Shown: one piece after another, positions 5,317 to 8,361 of the stretch
Layout: every line of letters starts with the position of its first letter
Numbering within the stretch: position 1 is the first letter of the stretch
Source of the DNA: Alistipes sp. CAG:514
GTDB lineage: Bacteria; Bacteroidota; Bacteroidia; Bacteroidales; UBA932
Reading direction: 5' to 3'
Length of the DNA: 8,361 bases
Assembly (NCBI GenBank): GCA_000431015.1
Contig: HF985986.1
Span: 1 to 8,361 of the forward strand
Position numbers and translations under genes: made by a program
The notes under the pieces: generated by a model
Seen by the model: only the letters and a program-made list of their open reading frames with translations
Database searches by the model: none
Told to the model about the DNA's origin: nothing

Positions 5317-6537
5317 ATGTTTATTATGCTGAGAATTGATGATTACGCTACCTTCCGCAGGGTCGCGACACCGTTTTACTACTATGACATCGACCTCTTT
5401 ATGCGTACTGTGGACAAGGTCGCCGATCTTTCCGAAAAGACCGGCATACAGGTGCATTATTCGGTAAAGGCCAATTCGGACAGCCGTCTCAACGACATCA
5501 TCAGCTACAAGGGGCTTGGAGCGGACTGCGTGAGCGGTGACGAGATTGAATTCGCCGTGGGGTGCGGCTACGATCCCAGGAAGATTTTCTTCGCGGGAGT
5601 CGGAAAGTCCGACAGGGAGATATGCCAGGCCTTTCAGGTCGGCATCGGTGCCTTCGTGGTGGAGTCTCTTGAGGAGATCGAGATCATCGGTGACCTGGCG
5701 TGCAGGCTTGGCCGCAGGGCTCCCGTCAGCCTTAGGATCAACCCGAACATCGATGCCCACACGCATCACTACATTACCACCGGCCTGTACGAGGACAAGT
5801 TCGGAATCTCCGACAGGAGCTTTGACGAGGCCGTGGCCTTGGTGAACGCTTGCCCGAACATCGATTTCTACGGGCTTCAGTTCCACATCGGCTCGCAGAT
5901 CCTTGATGTTGAGGATGTTGTGAAGCTGGAATGCGCCAAGGTCAATGACATCGTGTCCCGCTTTGAGGCTAACGGGATGATCGTCAAGAACATAGACTTG
6001 GGAGGAGGCTTGGGCATCGATTATGATGAGCCGGATGTCAATCCGGTGGCCGACTTTGAGACCTGGTTCGGAACCATCGACAGGAATCTTAGGCGTCGTC
6101 CCGACCAGGTTGTCCATGTGGAGCCTGGGCGTTCCATTGTGGCGCAGTGTGGCTCGCTAGTCACGGAGGTCTTGTTTGTGAAGAAGGGGGAGAACCGTCG
6201 TTTCCTGATGGTGGACGCCGGCATGAACGATCTCATCCGTCCTGCCCTTTACGGTTCCTATCACAAGATCGAGAACCTTTCGGCTCACTATGAGGACAAT
6301 GACGCGCGCGAGAATCGTGTCTATGACGTGGTTGGTCCCGTCTGCGAGTCGGCAGACACTTTCGGTAAGGAGCGTCTGCTCGCCAAGAGTCACAGGGGAG
6401 ACCTTATTGGGATCCGCAGCGCCGGAGCCTACGGTCAGGTGATGGCTTCCCGCTACAACATGCGTCCGTTCGCCCCGGCGGTATATTCAGACCGCCTTGC
6501 CGAGGCCCCTCGCCGCAAGGAATATTTCGCTTTATGA
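5317..6537 (+). CDS. lysA: Diaminopimelate decarboxylase
   Basis: This 406-residue PLP enzyme converts meso-diaminopimelate to L-lysine, the last step of the diaminopimelate pathway, in the cytoplasm. It has the alanine-racemase-like barrel followed by a beta domain. Visible signatures: HYSVKAN with the PLP-binding Lys51; GLGADCVSGDEI (67-78); RINPNIDAHTHHYITTG (140-156) followed by KFGI, diagnostic for this enzyme over ornithine or carboxynorspermidine decarboxylases; FHIGSQI (189-195, His190); the phosphate-binding loop GGGLG (229-233); EPGR (269-272); and the second-subunit motif CESAD (343-347) with Cys343. Length is normal for a stand-alone enzyme, with no aspartokinase fused. The ATG at 5317 follows GGGGGAG by ten bases; another ATG lies three codons later. 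It is divergent from the deoxyhypusine-synthase-like gene and converges on ffh. Confidence 0.95.
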   Translation: MFIMLRIDDYATFRRVATPFYYYDIDLFMRTVDKVADLSEKTGIQVHYSVKANSDSRLNDIISYKGLGADCVSGDEIEFAVGCGYDPRKIFFAGVGKSDREICQAFQVGIGAFVVESLEEIEIIGDLACRLGRRAPVSLRINPNIDAHTHHYITTGLYEDKFGISDRSFDEAVALVNACPNIDFYGLQFHIGSQILDVEDVVKLECAKVNDIVSRFEANGMIVKNIDLGGGLGIDYDEPDVNPVADFETWFGTIDRNLRRRPDQVVHVEPGRSIVAQCGSLVTEVLFVKKGENRRFLMVDAGMNDLIRPALYGSYHKIENLSAHYEDNDARENRVYDVVGPVCESADTFGKERLLAKSHRGDLIGIRSAGAYGQVMASRYNMRPFAPAVYSDRLAEAPRRKEYFAL

Positions 6538-6542
6538 ATATA

Positions 6543-6578
6543 AAAACAGCCGCCTCGGAAAGAAGAGGCGGCTGTTTT
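6543..6578. terminator. Bidirectional intrinsic terminator between lysA and ffh
   Basis: AAAACAGCCGCCTC (6543-6556) and GAGGCGGCTGTTTT (6565-6578) form a perfect 14-bp stem with an 8-base loop. The GC core is flanked by A-tract and T-tract, so it ends transcripts arriving from either side. It lies five bases after the lysA stop and 13 bases from the ffh stop, as expected for a shared terminator of convergent genes. Confidence 0.93.
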
Positions 6579-6591
6579 GCTGTTTATGATT

Positions 6592-7917
6592 CTACCTTCT
6601 GAAGCCGCGGAGCTTCTGGGCAAGGTTCCCGGTCAGCGCCGTCTTCATCATCTTCCTGGTGGTCTCGAACTGCTTCAGAAGCTTGTTCACCTCGGCCACA
6701 TTGGTGCCGCTGCCGTCCGCGATCCTCTTGCGGCGGCTTCCGTTGATGATCTCAGGATTGTCCCTCTCTTCAGGAGTCATGGACATGATGATGGCCTCTA
6801 TCCCCTTGAACGCCTTGTCGTTGTCGATGTCGATGTCCTTGATGGCCTTGCCCAGCCCAGGGATCATTCCGGCAAGATCCTTGATGTTGCCCATCTTCTT
6901 GACCTGCTGGATCTGATTGTAGAAGTCCATCAGTCCGAACTTGTCCTTGGCCAGTTTCTTTCTGGTCTCACGCGCCTGCTTCTCGTCGAACTGCTCCTGT
7001 GCCTTCTCGACGAGGGAGACAACGTCACCCATTCCGAGGATTCTGTCGGCGATACGTCCCGGGTGGAACACATCCATTGCCTCAATCTTCTCTCCGGAGG
7101 AGATGAACTTGATCGGCTTGCCGGTGACGTACTTGATGGAAAGCGCGGCGCCGCCTCTGGTGTCACCGTCCATCTTCGTGAGTACAACACCGTCAAAATT
7201 AAGCCTTTCGTTGAAGACCTTGGCTGTCTCCACGGCATCCTGACCCGTCATGGCGTCTACGACAAATAATGACTCTGTAGGGTTCACGGCCTTGTGCAGG
7301 GCAGAGATCTCGTCCATAAGCTCCTGATCCACAGCCAGACGGCCGGCGGTGTCGATGATGACCACTGAATATCCTTCCGCCTTGGCCTTGGCAATGGCGT
7401 TCCTCGCTATCCGGATCGGATCCTTCACACCTTCTTCCGTGTAGACCGGAACCTCGATCCCCTCACCGAGAACCTTCAACTGTTCGATGGCCGCCGGACG
7501 GAACGTGTCACAGGCGGCGAGAAGCACCTTCGTGCCCCTCTTGCTCTTGATGTTGTTGGCCAGTTTGGCCGAGAACGTGGTCTTACCGGAACCGTTGAGA
7601 CCCGCCACCAGGACTATTCCGGGATTCCCCTTGATGTTGATGTCCTGTGAAGCGCTGCCCATGAATTCGGCCAACTCGTCGTGGACGATCTTGACCATCA
7701 TCTGCTGTGGCTTCACCGCCGTGAGGACATTCTGTCCCATGGCCTTGACCTTCACCCTGTCGCAGAAGTCCTTGGCCACGCGGAAGCTGACGTCCGCGTC
7801 CAGCAGCGCCCTCCGGATGTCCTTCAGCGTCTCAGCGACATTGATCTCAGTGATCTTACCCTCACCCTTCAGAATCTTGAAGGATCTCTCAAGTCTCTCC
7901 TGTAAGTTATCGAACAT
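6592..7917 (-). CDS. ffh: Signal recognition particle protein Ffh
   Basis: This 441-residue GTPase binds 4.5S RNA and the signal sequences of nascent membrane proteins, and with FtsY delivers ribosomes to the membrane. The domain order is the standard N-G-M: N domain about 1-95; G domain with the P-loop GLNGSGKT (106-113), DTFRPAA (137-143), DTAGR (189-193) and TKMDGD (247-252); and M domain from about 300, methionine-rich in its helices (MTPEERDNPEII near 380-391), with the RNA-binding motif SRRKRIADGSGT (394-405). Length is close to that of other bacterial Ffh proteins (E. coli about 450). The MFDNLQERL start is typical, and it lies just downstream of a good promoter. No rpsP or other usual partner is next to it in this window. 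Confidence 0.97.
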   Translation of the reverse strand: MFDNLQERLERSFKILKGEGKITEINVAETLKDIRRALLDADVSFRVAKDFCDRVKVKAMGQNVLTAVKPQQMMVKIVHDELAEFMGSASQDINIKGNPGIVLVAGLNGSGKTTFSAKLANNIKSKRGTKVLLAACDTFRPAAIEQLKVLGEGIEVPVYTEEGVKDPIRIARNAIAKAKAEGYSVVIIDTAGRLAVDQELMDEISALHKAVNPTESLFVVDAMTGQDAVETAKVFNERLNFDGVVLTKMDGDTRGGAALSIKYVTGKPIKFISSGEKIEAMDVFHPGRIADRILGMGDVVSLVEKAQEQFDEKQARETRKKLAKDKFGLMDFYNQIQQVKKMGNIKDLAGMIPGLGKAIKDIDIDNDKAFKGIEAIIMSMTPEERDNPEIINGSRRKRIADGSGTNVAEVNKLLKQFETTRKMMKTALTGNLAQKLRGFRR

Positions 7918-7944
7918 ATTCAGTAGCCTATTAATTGTAGCCTA

Positions 7945-7975
7945 CAAAGATAATCAAATCCGCCGGAAGAATAAA
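7945..7975 (-). promoter_or_regulatory. Bacteroidetes-type promoter of ffh
   Basis: On the minus strand TATCTTTG (7952-7945) is a perfect TAnnTTTG -7 box. TTTA (7975-7972), a three-of-four match to TTTG, lies at the normal 19-base spacing. Transcription would start near 7938, leaving a leader of about 20 bases. The direct repeat GTAGCCTA (7923-7930 and 7937-7944) overlaps this leader and the start region. Confidence 0.72.
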
Positions 7976-8167
7976 CCCCATTGAAAACAAATTGCCTTTT
8001 GACGGAAATCGCCCAAAGCGACTTTGACATCTCATCCGCCACAAGAACCCTGGAATCCCGGAAGATTGCCGAGGAGGAGTATTGGCACAGGAATATTCAT
8101 AGAGCGGATCAATGACACCGCTTCCCCGTGAGACTCTTTCCCGAAGACCCGGGCGTATCTTGCGGCG

Positions 8168-8179
8168 ATTTTGCAAAAT
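8168..8179. repeat. 12-base perfect palindrome
   Basis: ATTTTGCAAAAT is its own reverse complement. With the outer GGCG and GCC bases it can form a somewhat longer stem with a bulge. No gene start is close, so any role as a binding site is unproven. Confidence 0.5.
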
Positions 8180-8300
8180 GCCTTCAGGTCAAATGCCCGC
8201 GGAAGGCCTTAGAGCGGAACATTGGATGAATAACTACGAGGGCAAGTCAAGACTTTTTCATGTAAGCCTGCGAATCAACCCATTCAGAGGCATTTGAGGC

Positions 8301-8316
8301 TGAACGTGTTTTGTAA
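8301..8316 (+). repeat. 16-base repeat, right copy
   Basis: This is the same 16 bases as at 14-29. Upstream similarity is weak: GGC, then TTT and TG line up in the preceding 13 bases. Downstream the copies diverge, although GTTTTG (8308-8313) can pair with CAAAAC (8335-8340). It is probably a dispersed repeat in this genome, but two copies in one window do not prove that. Confidence 0.6.
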
Positions 8317-8361
8317 GATGTAACGGCTCATGTGCAAAACCCTGTGTTTGAGAAGTTGAAA

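Larger units (their letters stand above)
7976..8361. other. Stretch with no convincing gene
   Basis: Upstream of the ffh promoter no reading frame shows a recognisable domain; short frames on both strands (the longest about 80 codons minus, 61 codons plus) overlap each other, and the longer one runs through the ffh promoter. Visible elements are a perfect 12-base palindrome ATTTTGCAAAAT at 8168-8179 and the motif TGAACGTGTTTTGTAA at 8301-8316, which also occurs near the left end of the window. Any gene beyond 8361 lies outside the view. Confidence 0.55.

Noticed and set aside
5242..6117. A 291-codon minus-strand frame opposite lysA
   Set aside because: It is the mirror of the well-supported lysA gene, whose motifs are unambiguous, and also covers the lysA promoter region.
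5317..6537. Carboxynorspermidine or ornithine decarboxylase instead of LysA, given the neighbouring polyamine-type enzyme
   Set aside because: The block with DAHTH, ITTG and KFGI, plus the CESAD motif, is that of diaminopimelate decarboxylase.
6577..7269. A 230-codon plus-strand frame opposite ffh
   Set aside because: It lies wholly antisense to the conserved GTPase and RNA-binding domains of Ffh and has no homology I recognise.
7918..7944. The direct repeat GTAGCCTA (7923-7930 and 7937-7944) as a regulatory operator of ffh
   Set aside because: Only eight bases long in a short leader, with no palindromic symmetry and no known regulator of ffh; noted in the promoter entry only.
7931..8297. 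Short frames of about 81 codons (minus) and 61 codons (plus) upstream of ffh
   Set aside because: The minus frame crosses the ffh promoter and start region; neither shows a domain, and they overlap one another. They read like translated non-coding or repeat DNA.

Overview
The window looks like chromosomal DNA of a gut-type member of the Bacteroidales (Bacteroidota). The main reasons are promoters with the Bacteroidetes -7 box (TAnnTTTG, seen as TATCTTTG twice and TACTTTTG once) instead of a classical -10 box, start codons mostly without a Shine-Dalgarno sequence, a lipoprotein with a head-GIN (DUF2807) domain next to a YtrA-type GntR regulator and an ABC exporter, and a stand-alone diaminopimelate decarboxylase. 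No insertion sequence, phage gene, tRNA, rRNA or CRISPR array is visible. Species cannot be assigned from the sequence alone.

Layout, left to right. Bases 1-608 hold no convincing gene. They contain several families of short degenerate direct repeats, including about seven copies of a 16-bp unit at 373-485, and then a large hairpin (505-586) that looks like the terminator of the operon to its right. Bases 609-3450 (minus strand) are one compact four-gene operon: ABC ATPase, six-span permease, YtrA-type GntR repressor and a head-GIN lipoprotein. Its promoter is at 3484-3513. A palindrome at 3459-3482, directly downstream of the -7 box, is a good candidate for the repressor's own operator, so the operon is probably autoregulated. 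Bases 3607-4074 (minus) encode a short AraC-type regulator that lacks any sensor or membrane domain. Bases 4173-5147 (minus) encode a deoxyhypusine-synthase-family enzyme that keeps the catalytic lysine context (WGK). Back to back with it, at 5317-6537 (plus), is lysA (diaminopimelate decarboxylase), which converges on ffh (6592-7917, minus, signal recognition particle GTPase). The two share a near-perfect bidirectional terminator at 6543-6578. From 7976 to the end there is no convincing gene.

Functionally, lysA makes lysine and ffh serves co-translational membrane targeting; both are housekeeping. The ABC/GntR/head-GIN operon is an envelope-associated system whose substrate is unknown. The deoxyhypusine-synthase homologue is the least understood enzyme, because bacteria have no eIF5A. 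A polyamine role, for example homospermidine formation, is the most reasonable inference. Several start codons were decided from the sequence: the longest frames for the lipoprotein, the AraC protein and the deoxyhypusine-synthase homologue begin at TTG, and internal ATGs are preferred; the permease start is moved two codons in because of its ribosome binding site.
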